The position numbers were made by a program, and so were the translations under genes. From Prevotella sp. (GTDB taxonomy: Bacteria; Bacteroidota; Bacteroidia; Bacteroidales; Bacteroidaceae), in NCBI GenBank assembly GCA_016283605.1, contig JAEENF010000102.1, positions 1 through 17,491 of the forward strand: a stretch of DNA of 17,491 bases, in the 5' to 3' direction. Each line of letters begins with the position of its first letter. Within the stretch, counting starts at the first letter, position 1. The notes beneath the pieces were generated by a model. It had not been told where the DNA came from, searched no databases, and saw only the letters and a program-made list of their open reading frames with translations. Of the stretch, positions 7,761-14,398 are shown piece after piece.

Positions 7761-7869
7761 TTACGTCATTCTGTGGCTGCCCTGGGCGGGCTTCTTTTCA
7801 GAGCCCTCTGTCACCTTGTCCCACTGCATCGTGGTAGCACTTGGCTGTGCAGATGGCAGATTTAATTTG
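7761..7869 (-). other. GC-rich spacer between tRNA-Glu and rpsT: small ORF or structured RNA
   Basis: This 109-nt stretch is much richer in G and C than the AT-rich sequence on the rpsT side. On the minus strand an ATG at 7829 opens a 22-codon frame to a TAA at 7761 (MQWDKVTEGSEKKPAQGSHRMT). The frame stays open upstream into the 3' half of the tRNA gene. As RNA, three 5-bp stems could nest: 7859-7855 with 7781-7777 (CUGCC/GGCAG), 7852-7848 with 7828-7824 (CUGCA/UGCAG) and 7806-7802 with 7792-7788 (GGGCU/AGCCC), giving a possible three-way junction. Stems this short also occur by chance. It may be a gene remnant, a leader peptide or a leader RNA for S20 control; I cannot decide. Confidence 0.35.
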
Positions 7870-7941
7870 TAGTCCGTAGGAGAGTCGAACTCCTCTTTAG
7901 AGAATGAAAATCTCTCGTCCTAACCGATAGACGAACGGACC
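7870..7941 (-). tRNA. tRNA-Glu (anticodon UUC)
   Basis: The 72-nt minus-strand sequence folds as a standard cloverleaf: acceptor GGTCCGT with ACGGACT (first pair G:U), D arm GTCT/GGAC with the ATCGGTTA loop, anticodon stem AGAGA/TCTCT around loop TTTTCAT (anticodon TTC), and T arm AGGAG/CTCCT with loop TTCGACT. The discriminator is A, and CCA is not encoded (ACA follows). It reads GAA/GAG codons. A promoter box lies about 20 bp upstream, and rpsT follows on the same strand. Confidence 0.96.
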
Positions 7942-7961
7942 ATTTTCGCAAAATGCGGGTG

Positions 7962-7969
7962 CAAAGGTA
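7962..7969 (-). promoter_or_regulatory. tRNA-Glu(-rpsT) promoter -7 box
   Basis: The minus strand reads TACCTTTG followed by CA, an exact TAnnTTTG match. It lies 20 bases before the tRNA 5' end, which allows a leader of roughly 15 nt. The -33 region is occupied by the GTGAAGA-type repeat array and has no TTTG. Confidence 0.75.
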
Positions 7970-7977
7970 CTAATTTT

Positions 7978-8090
7978 AGTGAAGAATGAAGCGTGAAGAG
8001 TGAAGAATTTGCTACCGCAGCATCAAACTTTAACCTTTTTTTACATTTGAAGACCATAAATTCTTCACTCTTCACTCTTCACTCTTCACT
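7978..8090. repeat. Inverted pair of TTCACT-class repeat arrays between tRNA-Glu and recO
   Basis: The left array (7978-8008, GTGAAGA units) and the right array (8059-8090, TTCACTC units) are inverted copies: the 24 bases ending in GTGAAGAATT on the left match the complement of the right arm with two mismatches. The arms could form a long stem around a 50-nt centre. The left arm is followed at once by TTTGCTACCGCAG (8008-8020), the same 13-mer that follows the repeat inside the GH2 gene. Divergent promoters flank the pair. Confidence 0.85.
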
Positions 8091-8097
8091 TTTTTTG

Positions 8098-8105
8098 TAT
8101 CTTTG
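8098..8105 (+). promoter_or_regulatory. recO promoter -7 box
   Basis: TATCTTTG followed by CA, a TAnnTTTG match, ends only eight bases before the recO ATG at 8114. With the usual spacing the transcript would start about 2-5 nt before the ATG, so the mRNA would be nearly leaderless. The -33 region is repeat array. Confidence 0.7.
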
Positions 8106-8113
8106 CAGTCAAA

Positions 8114-8839
8114 ATGCAGATTAAGACCCCGGCCATAGTGCTCCATTCAATTAAGTATGGTGAGACGCGACTTATCGTTGATATGTTCACCAGGGAATAC
8201 GGTAGACTTTCGTTTATCGTCAGTCTGCCGAAATCGGTCAAGGGGAAGATCAAAAAGCAGTTTTTCCAACCATTGACGATGTTGGAGATCGAGGTCGATG
8301 TACGACCGCGCCTGCAACTGCAGAAACTTTCCGATGTCCGGCTGCTCCATCCTTTTTCTACTATTCCCTTCGATCAGCACAAACTTTCCATCTCCCTTTT
8401 TGTGGCTGAGTTCCTTTATTATGCCTTGCGGGGTGAACAGCAGAATGCACTCCTTTTCGATTATGTCATCAATAGTCTGCAATGGCTTGATAGTCAGGAG
8501 GACCGCTTTGCCAACTTCCATCTGGTATTCCTGATGCGAATGAGCAGGTTCTTGGGGTTCTATCCTAATCTCGACGATTACGCTACAGGCGACTATTTCG
8601 ATCTCCGTGAGAGTGTGTTCATCCCCGCTCCTCCTGTCCACCGTGATTTCCTCCGGCCTCAGGAGGCTGAGAAGGTACAACTGATGATGCGCATGGATTT
8701 TCCCACGATGCACCTCTTCCAGATGTCACATGCCGAGCGCAACCGCCTCTTGGAGGTTGCCCTTTCTTACTACCGTCTCCACCTCCCCGACTTTCCTGAG
8801 CTTAAATCCCTCAGTGTCCTGCAGGAATTATATTCTTAA
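8114..8839 (+). CDS. recO: DNA repair protein RecO
   Basis: A 241-residue protein with the RecO plan: an N-terminal OB fold (residues 1-80) that opens with the family-typical KTPAIVLHSIKYGETRLIVDMFTREYGR, then a helical domain containing SISLFVAEFLYYALR and FHLVFLMRMSRFLGFYPNL, and a C-terminal helical tail. RecO works with RecR (and RecF in many species) to load RecA onto SSB-coated single-stranded DNA in gap repair. The zinc-binding cysteine cluster of many RecO proteins is absent between NLDDYATGDYFDLRESVF and the tail, as in other members of this phylum. ATG at 8114 suits the conserved N-terminus. It ends tail to tail with the GH2 gene, with an 8-bp gap and no visible terminator. Confidence 0.93.
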   Translation: MQIKTPAIVLHSIKYGETRLIVDMFTREYGRLSFIVSLPKSVKGKIKKQFFQPLTMLEIEVDVRPRLQLQKLSDVRLLHPFSTIPFDQHKLSISLFVAEFLYYALRGEQQNALLFDYVINSLQWLDSQEDRFANFHLVFLMRMSRFLGFYPNLDDYATGDYFDLRESVFIPAPPVHRDFLRPQEAEKVQLMMRMDFPTMHLFQMSHAERNRLLEVALSYYRLHLPDFPELKSLSVLQELYS

Positions 8840-8847
8840 TTGTTATT

Positions 8848-11800
8848 TTATTGAAGCTGTTGTAGGAACTCTATCTCAACAATACGAAGCTCATTCTTGG
8901 TATCACCACCGTTTTTGGCCTTGAAGAGATCCAACTCACCAGCGGCGGGTTCGGCCACCTCGACGATACCGCCGAAGGCATCCTTATCTTTACCCGCACC
9001 TTTCAAGCGGATGGTTATTTCGTTGGTCTTAACAGCTTTGGTGGGCTTCAGGTGGATATAGCCAAGGCTGCGCTGTGTTTCACCACTCCAGATAAGCTGT
9101 TTGCCAGCATAAATCTCAAGTGGGTAACTGCGCAGGCGCCAACCTGTGAGCTTGAGGCAGATATCATCAACAACGGCTTTCTTGGCAAGGCGGTAGGTAA
9201 TCCAAGCCGTTGAGAGTCGACCGTCGTTTTTCCATTCCGACAGTTCGTTGTCATCGAAACTGTTGACAGCGTGTTCTGTATCATAGCCGGCTTTCGCTGA
9301 AATGATTGGAATTTCCTGGACCTTTTCCATATATGAGGGTGTCAATGGCGTCTCGCCCCGATCCAACCGACAGCTGAGCGTTGTCTGCGGTAGCAAACTA
9401 TTCACTATTACCTCTTCACTATTCACTGTGATATACGCAGGTTTGAGACCTTTGGCATAGGCCGAGAGATTAATCTTGCCGGCATTGGTGGTAGAACGTA
9501 GCAATACACGGTTTACACCACACTCTACGGGCAGATCCATGGCACCCACATAGTTATCGGATATGTTTTTTGTGGCAGCGGCATCCAACAGTCCTGCTGG
9601 ACGATTATCGTCGGGGCGCTGCAGATCTTTGTTGTTACGTGTGGCAATACCGCCAATCCATTGGCCCTCGCCCCACACCTCGAAATGTATCAGTTGGTCA
9701 GCCAACGGACAACGGCGGCCATGCTTGTCGAGCACCTCAACTTCGAAGAGTGCCATATCGGCACCATCGGCTTTCATGCCCTCTGGATTCTGAATGGCAG
9801 TAAGCTTTAACTGGTAGGGCTCACCTGCGGTTTCTAACTGATAACGACTACCATCTGCAGCAACAGCCTCCAGTTTGCCAGACTCGAAAGTAACGTTCTC
9901 GAAGGTGTAAAGATAGCGATAGCTCTGTTTGCCGTGACCTAACGATTTGCCGTTAAGGAACAGTTCCACATCGTTGGCGGTTGAAACCACATATACATTT
10001 TTGGTGGTGTTTTCGGGATAGTTCCAATGACCGATGATATATGTTTGCTGATGCTCAGGCTCTACCCAACCGTTCCACATCACCTGGTGAACATAGAAGG
10101 CATCCTTAGGAATACGCATGGCATCGGTGACACCGCTGGTACGGTAGTTCGACTCGCCGCGATGGTGGGTGTTGGTATCCGAGAATACGATTTTTACGCC
10201 ACCACTGCTTACGCGGGTGCCTGTGCCTGGACGTTCCATATAGTAGTCGTACCAGCGACGTACCATTTCGATGGCAAACTCATCCATATTGTGGTTGTAC
10301 TCCAAGGCGGGCTTGCCCCGGTAGAGTGGACCGTCGCCTTCCTTGTGGTAGGGATAGCTGTATTCATCCCAATACTTGCGCAGACCCTCGTCACGACAGT
10401 ATTCCATTGCCCACATCGGGTGTTTCTTCGACTTGTTGATATACAGCATCTCGCCACCGTACTCGGCTTCGTTGATATCCAGCATCTCACGACTACCGAT
10501 GGCACGTCCACCATACGGATCATATTCGTCGCGGATCTGTTTCATCTCCAACATATGTTCACGACTGATACTCTCATTGCCGCACTCGTAGAATAGGATA
10601 GAGGGATTGTTGCGGTTGTAGATGATGGCATCACGCATCAGGGCTGTACGCTGCTGCCAACGCGGTCCCTCCACATCTTTCTCAGCATCACCGGCAGGCA
10701 TCGCCTGGATCAGTCCCACACGGTCGCACGACTCGATGTCTTGTTTCCACGGGGTGACATGCATCCAACGCACCAGATTAGCACCCGACTTTACCATCAT
10801 GTCATTGCTATAGTCGCTCAACCAGGCAGGCACCGACAGACCCACTCCTGGCCACTCGTTCGAGGTACGCTGGGCATAGCCGTGCATCATCAGTACACGA
10901 TCGTTAAGCCAGATCTTTCCCTCTGCAAAGCGCGTCTTACGGAAACCAGTACGGGTATCGACACAGTCAATGATGGTACCGTTATCGTCCTTCAGCATCG
11001 TCTTGACCGTATAGAGATAGCCATAGCCCCACGACCAGAAATGTAGTCCCTCGACAGCCTGCTGGATCTTCACTACACACGTCTCTCCCGGCTGCATCGT
11101 CATCCGCTCACTATTAAATTGTGCCACCTCTTTGCCGTCTATATCCAACACTCTGGCAACGAAGGTGAACGAACGCGGCTTGCTGTCCTCATTGCGAACC
11201 TGCGATTCGGCGTGGATTACCGCCTTGTGATTAGGGATGTCGAAGTCGTTGGCATAGATATAGGTACCCGTAGTACCGAGATTGCTATAGAGCGGGAGGG
11301 TCTGATAGAGTTTGTCTTTTATATGCAGCCAGACATTCTTGGGGATACCGCCATAGTTGGCGTTGAAGTTCTTGTCGTTCCACTGATAACGGCTGTCATA
11401 TTCCCGTGAGCGATACGTCCAACTGTTGTCACAGCGCACAGCCAACACATTCTCTCCTTTTATTATATAAGGTGTCAGGTCGAAGCCACAGGCCATCACA
11501 CCGTTCTCGCTGAAGCCGAGATGATGGCCGTTCAGATAGAAGTCAGCCCCCTGGCGAACACCCTCAAACTCGATGAAGAATTTCTTATCTTTAAACTCTA
11601 AACTCTCAATTCTCAACTTTTTACGATACCAGACAATCGTATCCGTCAGGTCTACGATATCCTTACGGAATGACTCATGACCGTTGAAGGCGTATGGCAA
11701 TGTCACTCGCTGCCATCGACTGTCATCATAATCCGGCTTTGCTGCTTCCGTGAAATCACCGATGGCTAAACGCCATTCACCATTGAAATTCTGTTTGCCA

Positions 11801-11868
11801 CAAATCTGAGCATCCGCTGCCATCAACATCAGCAATAGTCCGACTAAGACGAGTATTCTTTGTTTCAT
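8848..11868 (-). CDS. Exported GH2 family glycosidase with C-terminal discoidin-like domain
   Basis: A 1006-residue protein with an SPI signal peptide (cleavage after AADA, about residue 20). Domains in order: GH2 sugar-binding jelly roll (about 28-185), Ig-like GH2 domain (188-308), TIM barrel (309-545) with NPSILFYECGNES (421-433, Glu432 the likely acid/base) and HPMWAMEY (483-490, Glu489 the likely nucleophile), then a DUF4982-like region with NDVELFLNGKSLG (632-644), a further Ig-like domain (690-810) and a discoidin/F5-8-like domain (about 850-1005). The likely activity is beta-galactosidase or a related exo-glycosidase; the sugar cannot be fixed from sequence. Pectin-active neighbours suggest trimming of pectin side chains. 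The start is 1 bp after the upstream esterase stop. Two short direct-repeat tracts are embedded in frame (residues 84-95 and 813-825). Confidence 0.9.
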   Translation of the reverse strand: MKQRILVLVGLLLMLMAADAQICGKQNFNGEWRLAIGDFTEAAKPDYDDSRWQRVTLPYAFNGHESFRKDIVDLTDTIVWYRKKLRIESLEFKDKKFFIEFEGVRQGADFYLNGHHLGFSENGVMACGFDLTPYIIKGENVLAVRCDNSWTYRSREYDSRYQWNDKNFNANYGGIPKNVWLHIKDKLYQTLPLYSNLGTTGTYIYANDFDIPNHKAVIHAESQVRNEDSKPRSFTFVARVLDIDGKEVAQFNSERMTMQPGETCVVKIQQAVEGLHFWSWGYGYLYTVKTMLKDDNGTIIDCVDTRTGFRKTRFAEGKIWLNDRVLMMHGYAQRTSNEWPGVGLSVPAWLSDYSNDMMVKSGANLVRWMHVTPWKQDIESCDRVGLIQAMPAGDAEKDVEGPRWQQRTALMRDAIIYNRNNPSILFYECGNESISREHMLEMKQIRDEYDPYGGRAIGSREMLDINEAEYGGEMLYINKSKKHPMWAMEYCRDEGLRKYWDEYSYPYHKEGDGPLYRGKPALEYNHNMDEFAIEMVRRWYDYYMERPGTGTRVSSGGVKIVFSDTNTHHRGESNYRTSGVTDAMRIPKDAFYVHQVMWNGWVEPEHQQTYIIGHWNYPENTTKNVYVVSTANDVELFLNGKSLGHGKQSYRYLYTFENVTFESGKLEAVAADGSRYQLETAGEPYQLKLTAIQNPEGMKADGADMALFEVEVLDKHGRRCPLADQLIHFEVWGEGQWIGGIATRNNKDLQRPDDNRPAGLLDAAATKNISDNYVGAMDLPVECGVNRVLLRSTTNAGKINLSAYAKGLKPAYITVNSEEVIVNSLLPQTTLSCRLDRGETPLTPSYMEKVQEIPIISAKAGYDTEHAVNSFDDNELSEWKNDGRLSTAWITYRLAKKAVVDDICLKLTGWRLRSYPLEIYAGKQLIWSGETQRSLGYIHLKPTKAVKTNEITIRLKGAGKDKDAFGGIVEVAEPAAGELDLFKAKNGGDTKNELRIVEIEFLQQLQ
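9385..9428 (-). repeat. GTGAATAGT repeat plus TTTGCTACCGCAG tail inside the GH2 gene
   Basis: Read on the minus strand, units GTGAATAGT, GTGAAGAG and GTGAATAGT (9427-9397) are followed by TTTGCTACCGCAG (9397-9385). In the GH2 frame they encode TVNSEEVIVNSLLPQT (814-829), in the linker between the last Ig-like domain and the discoidin-like domain. The 13-base tail is identical to bases 8008-8020 next to the repeat array upstream of recO. The frame is not disturbed. Confidence 0.8.
11592..11621 (-). repeat. ACTCTAA/CTCAATT-class repeat inside the GH2 gene
   Basis: The + strand reads AAACTCTAAACTCTCAATT then CTCAACTTTT, three to four units of about 7-9 bp. In the GH2 frame it encodes KKLRIESLEFK (residues 83-93), at the strand boundary before FFIEFEGV in the first jelly-roll domain. 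Frame intact. Confidence 0.7.
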
Positions 11869-11869
11869 A

Positions 11870-13018
11870 CTACAGATATTTTTTGAAGAACTGAAGGATA
11901 CACTCCTGCGCTTTCTTAGGACAGCTGTGGGGCATGTCCCAGAGTTCGGTCACAATCTGGTCACCGGCACCCTGCGATTCCCACGTCTCATGCATCGTCC
12001 GGAAGGCCTTCTCAACACCGGCCACGGGAAAGAGCTTGTCTTGAGAGCCGTTGATAAACAACATCGGCTTGGGACAGGCGATACTGGCCACATGCGGATA
12101 GTCCAGCCACCGACGCAGACCAGGGAAGCAATTGGCAAAACCACCGTTCTCCGTACGACTGTACTTAAACGACATCTGTTCGTCAGCGGTCACCATCCAA
12201 CAGATGGCAGTGCCCACCTTGATGCGGTCAGACAATGCCGAGAGCATCCAGGCGCGATAGGCTCCCATCGACCAACCTGTACAACCTATCCGCGAGGCAT
12301 CCACCTCGGACATCTGTGCCAGGAATTCTGTTCCGGAGATATCATCGTAGGTCATCCAGGCTGACAGGTCGATGCCGTACATCATCATATTTCCCGCAAT
12401 CATGTCGTAACGGTCACGATTGGCCCCTTCCATCTGACCGCGTTCTCCCCACATCGGGGCATCAGCCGAGAACACAACATAGCCGTTCCTGGCCAGAAAG
12501 TCACCAAAGAACTGTCCCTCATAGCCTTTTAGCCAGTCATTGGCATCACGGATCACGGTAGAGTCTTCACAAGCCAGTGGACGGATCATCTTCTCCTTGC
12601 CGATAAACAGATGTGCACCGTGGTCATGCAGACAGTTCACGGCAGGGAACGGCCCTTTGCCATCGGGAATTAGCACGTAAGCGGGAACGGTATAGTACCG
12701 TGACAGCCGGATTTCAATCTTCCGGGCTTTGTAGCCGTCGCGCTGTTCCTCAAAGAGTACTTTCGCCTCGAAGCCGTTAGTGGGCGCAGGGGGAGGCATC
12801 AGCATACAGTCGAACACCTTTTGGCGCGCTGCTTTCTTCCACTCGCCAAAGTCCTTGATATTGCTATTGCCCCAGGCCAAGGGGTAGTCGAAATCGGCAA
12901 TCAGTGAGTCGGCATAGACCGGCAGATTGCGCTTAAACTCGTACTTTGCACGTTTCTGAGCCGAAGCAGTGAATAGCAAAAAGTGAATTGTGAATAGTAT
13001 CAGCAGTAACTTTTTCAT
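11870..13018 (-). CDS. Exported alpha/beta-hydrolase esterase (dienelactone hydrolase/acetyl esterase type)
   Basis: A 382-residue protein with an SPI signal peptide (MKKLLLILFTIHFLLFTASA, cleavage about residue 20). It has the alpha/beta-hydrolase fold with FPAVNCLHDHGAH (124-136) as the oxyanion segment, GWSMGAY (248-254) with Ser250 as nucleophile, FINGSQDKLFP (321-331) with Asp327 as acid, and MPHSCP (362-367) with His364 as base. This resembles the Abhydrolase_7 / acetyl xylan esterase-like group found in Bacteroidota polysaccharide loci. The role is probably removal of acetyl or other esters from pectin; the exact ester is not determined. It lies 17 bp after the CE7-like gene and 1 bp before GH2 (TAG-T-ATG), suggesting coupled translation. 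The hydrophobic core of its signal peptide is encoded by ATTCACT-class repeats. Confidence 0.82.
   Translation of the reverse strand: MKKLLLILFTIHFLLFTASAQKRAKYEFKRNLPVYADSLIADFDYPLAWGNSNIKDFGEWKKAARQKVFDCMLMPPPAPTNGFEAKVLFEEQRDGYKARKIEIRLSRYYTVPAYVLIPDGKGPFPAVNCLHDHGAHLFIGKEKMIRPLACEDSTVIRDANDWLKGYEGQFFGDFLARNGYVVFSADAPMWGERGQMEGANRDRYDMIAGNMMMYGIDLSAWMTYDDISGTEFLAQMSEVDASRIGCTGWSMGAYRAWMLSALSDRIKVGTAICWMVTADEQMSFKYSRTENGGFANCFPGLRRWLDYPHVASIACPKPMLFINGSQDKLFPVAGVEKAFRTMHETWESQGAGDQIVTELWDMPHSCPKKAQECILQFFKKYL
12968..13000 (-). repeat. ATTCACT-class repeat encoding a signal-peptide core
   Basis: On the minus strand, units ATTCACA, ATTCACT and ATTCACT fall within the first 60 bases of the esterase gene and encode ILFTIHFLLFTAS. 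The DNA has the same unit as the arrays at 417-445 and 8059-8090. Confidence 0.7.
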
Positions 13019-13020
13019 TC

Positions 13021-13052
13021 TACTTTCTTACTTTTTTACTCTTTTACCTTTC
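13021..13052 (-). repeat. TTTTACT-class repeat at the CE7/esterase gene junction
   Basis: The + strand reads TACTTTCTTACTTTTTTACT then CTTTTACC, units of about 7-9 bp. It begins within the last codons of the CE7-like gene (KGKVKE), supplies its TAA stop, fills the 17-bp spacer, and ends just before the next ATG. Confidence 0.65.
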
Positions 13053-14361
13053 CTTTGAGCCATAACATCTGGCTGTAATTGGTCTCCGTTGTTGTCCAAT
13101 GCTCATTTACAGGGGTAATCAGGCTCTCCTTTGGAGCCGTGATGAGATTCCACACGATGTAGCTCGTCGTCGGAGGACAGACATTGTCGTTGTAGCCCCA
13201 CGTGAGATAGACGGGACAGGTGATGCGACGGGCGAAGTTCACCACATCGAAATACGCCATCGTCTCCACCTTCTCTGGAGTCAGCATCCCCTTTAACCTA
13301 TTAAAATGCGGATAACCGCCCGCACGGTTGTCGAGATAGCCAGCCATATCTGAGAGCGCCGGATGATTAGCCACGCAGGCCGTCACACGCGGGTCAAGTC
13401 CTGCTGTGATGAGCGAGAGGGCACCTCCCTGACTGCCGCCCTGCACAAAGACATTTTTCCCATCCCAATCAGGTAGCGAGCATAGATAGTCAATGGCTCG
13501 CACACAGGCCACATACACATGCTTCATATAGTAGTTATCCTTGTCATCAAGACCATTCGTCAGATAACCATTCTCATAGTCGAAGGCAGTGGTAATCTCC
13601 TTGAACTGCTCCTCGGTCATTTCCGGGTTCAGACCGTGAATCTCCATCTCCAGACGGATAAAGCCGTTCTTCGCATAGTAGATATTCCGCATAGGTTCCT
13701 TGATGGTCTTGATGCCTGCACCCGGTGGACAGAGCACCACGGGGTATTTTTTTGTTGAACATTGACCATTGACCATTGAACATTCCTTCGGCTTCGACAG
13801 ATAGGCATAGATGCTGTGACGCTTGTCGTACTTGATCTTCACCAGATACATGTCCGTCTCGTCCGTGCAATAGTCATCCACCTTCTTGCAATCCACGTGC
13901 AAGGGCGTTTTACGGGCATCTTCCAAATTCGCTCTCCAGAATGCATCGAAGTCTTGTGGGTCCTTCGTATAGGGTTTCAACTGCTCTGGCGAGAAGCCAA
14001 CCTTCACATGGTGCAGATACTTCCCTTCCACACTTAATCTCAGGTCGAGGAATCCCGGCTTCTTCATTGTTCCCATGTCGATGGTGGCCCTGCCGTTCTT
14101 CAGCCTGACCTTACCCGACGACGTTGCCGGCATCATATCCGGTCCTATCTCATAACTCACTTCAACATCTTGCGGCATACCATACAGATAGAAGCTCACT
14201 TCCACCTTCGCCTTCTCACCCACCTTATACAGCCAGTCAGCATGATCAGGCACCGTCAGCCACAGATAGTCCGACCGATAAGGATAATTTTCAGCTTGAG
14301 CTGCTGCTCCAATTATCATGAGGAACAGTGCACAGGTTAGTTTTAATGTAGTTTGTTTCAT
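13036..14361 (-). CDS. Exported CE7-type acetyl esterase (AXE1 domain)
   Basis: A 441-residue protein with an SPI signal peptide (cleavage after AAAQA, about residue 23). An N-terminal beta-sandwich-like region (about 28-125) precedes the AXE1/CE7 alpha/beta-hydrolase domain (about 130-438). The catalytic triad is visible: GGSQGG (308-313) with Ser310, WGYNDNVCPPT (388-398) with Asp392, and NEHW (419-422) with His421. RGFG-type features of small CE7 enzymes are replaced here by EIHGLN (240-245). CE7 enzymes remove acetyl groups from xylans and other sugars; in this locus acetylated pectin is the likelier target. The insert SMVNGQ (195-200), bracketed by Cys194 and Cys201, comes from a short DNA repeat and lies just before the PVVLCPPGAG strand. 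It lies 37 bp after the PL10-CE8 gene. Confidence 0.87.
   Translation of the reverse strand: MKQTTLKLTCALFLMIIGAAAQAENYPYRSDYLWLTVPDHADWLYKVGEKAKVEVSFYLYGMPQDVEVSYEIGPDMMPATSSGKVRLKNGRATIDMGTMKKPGFLDLRLSVEGKYLHHVKVGFSPEQLKPYTKDPQDFDAFWRANLEDARKTPLHVDCKKVDDYCTDETDMYLVKIKYDKRHSIYAYLSKPKECSMVNGQCSTKKYPVVLCPPGAGIKTIKEPMRNIYYAKNGFIRLEMEIHGLNPEMTEEQFKEITTAFDYENGYLTNGLDDKDNYYMKHVYVACVRAIDYLCSLPDWDGKNVFVQGGSQGGALSLITAGLDPRVTACVANHPALSDMAGYLDNRAGGYPHFNRLKGMLTPEKVETMAYFDVVNFARRITCPVYLTWGYNDNVCPPTTSYIVWNLITAPKESLITPVNEHWTTTETNYSQMLWLKGKVKE
13754..13786 (-). repeat. GACCATT/GAACATT-class repeat inside the CE7 gene
   Basis: The + strand reads GTTGAACATTGACCATT then GACCATTGAACATTCC: four units GAACATT, GACCATT, GACCATT, GAACATT in a near-mirror order. 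On the minus strand they are read in frame as ECSMVNGQCSTK (193-204). Confidence 0.75.
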
Positions 14362-14398
14362 ATTTGTTGATTGTAATCCTTATTTGTTTTGTGTATTT

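Noticed and set aside
7840..7990. Attachment site of an integrated element at tRNA-Glu
   Set aside because: No integrase gene and no second copy of the tRNA 3' end are present in the window; only the odd spacer is left as a hint.
7978..8090. CRISPR array
   Set aside because: Units are only 7-9 bp with no unique spacers of 30 bp and no cas genes nearby.
10027..10596. Long open frame (189 codons) opposite the GH2 barrel region
   Set aside because: Antisense to the conserved catalytic region of GH2, no recognisable domain, no promoter.
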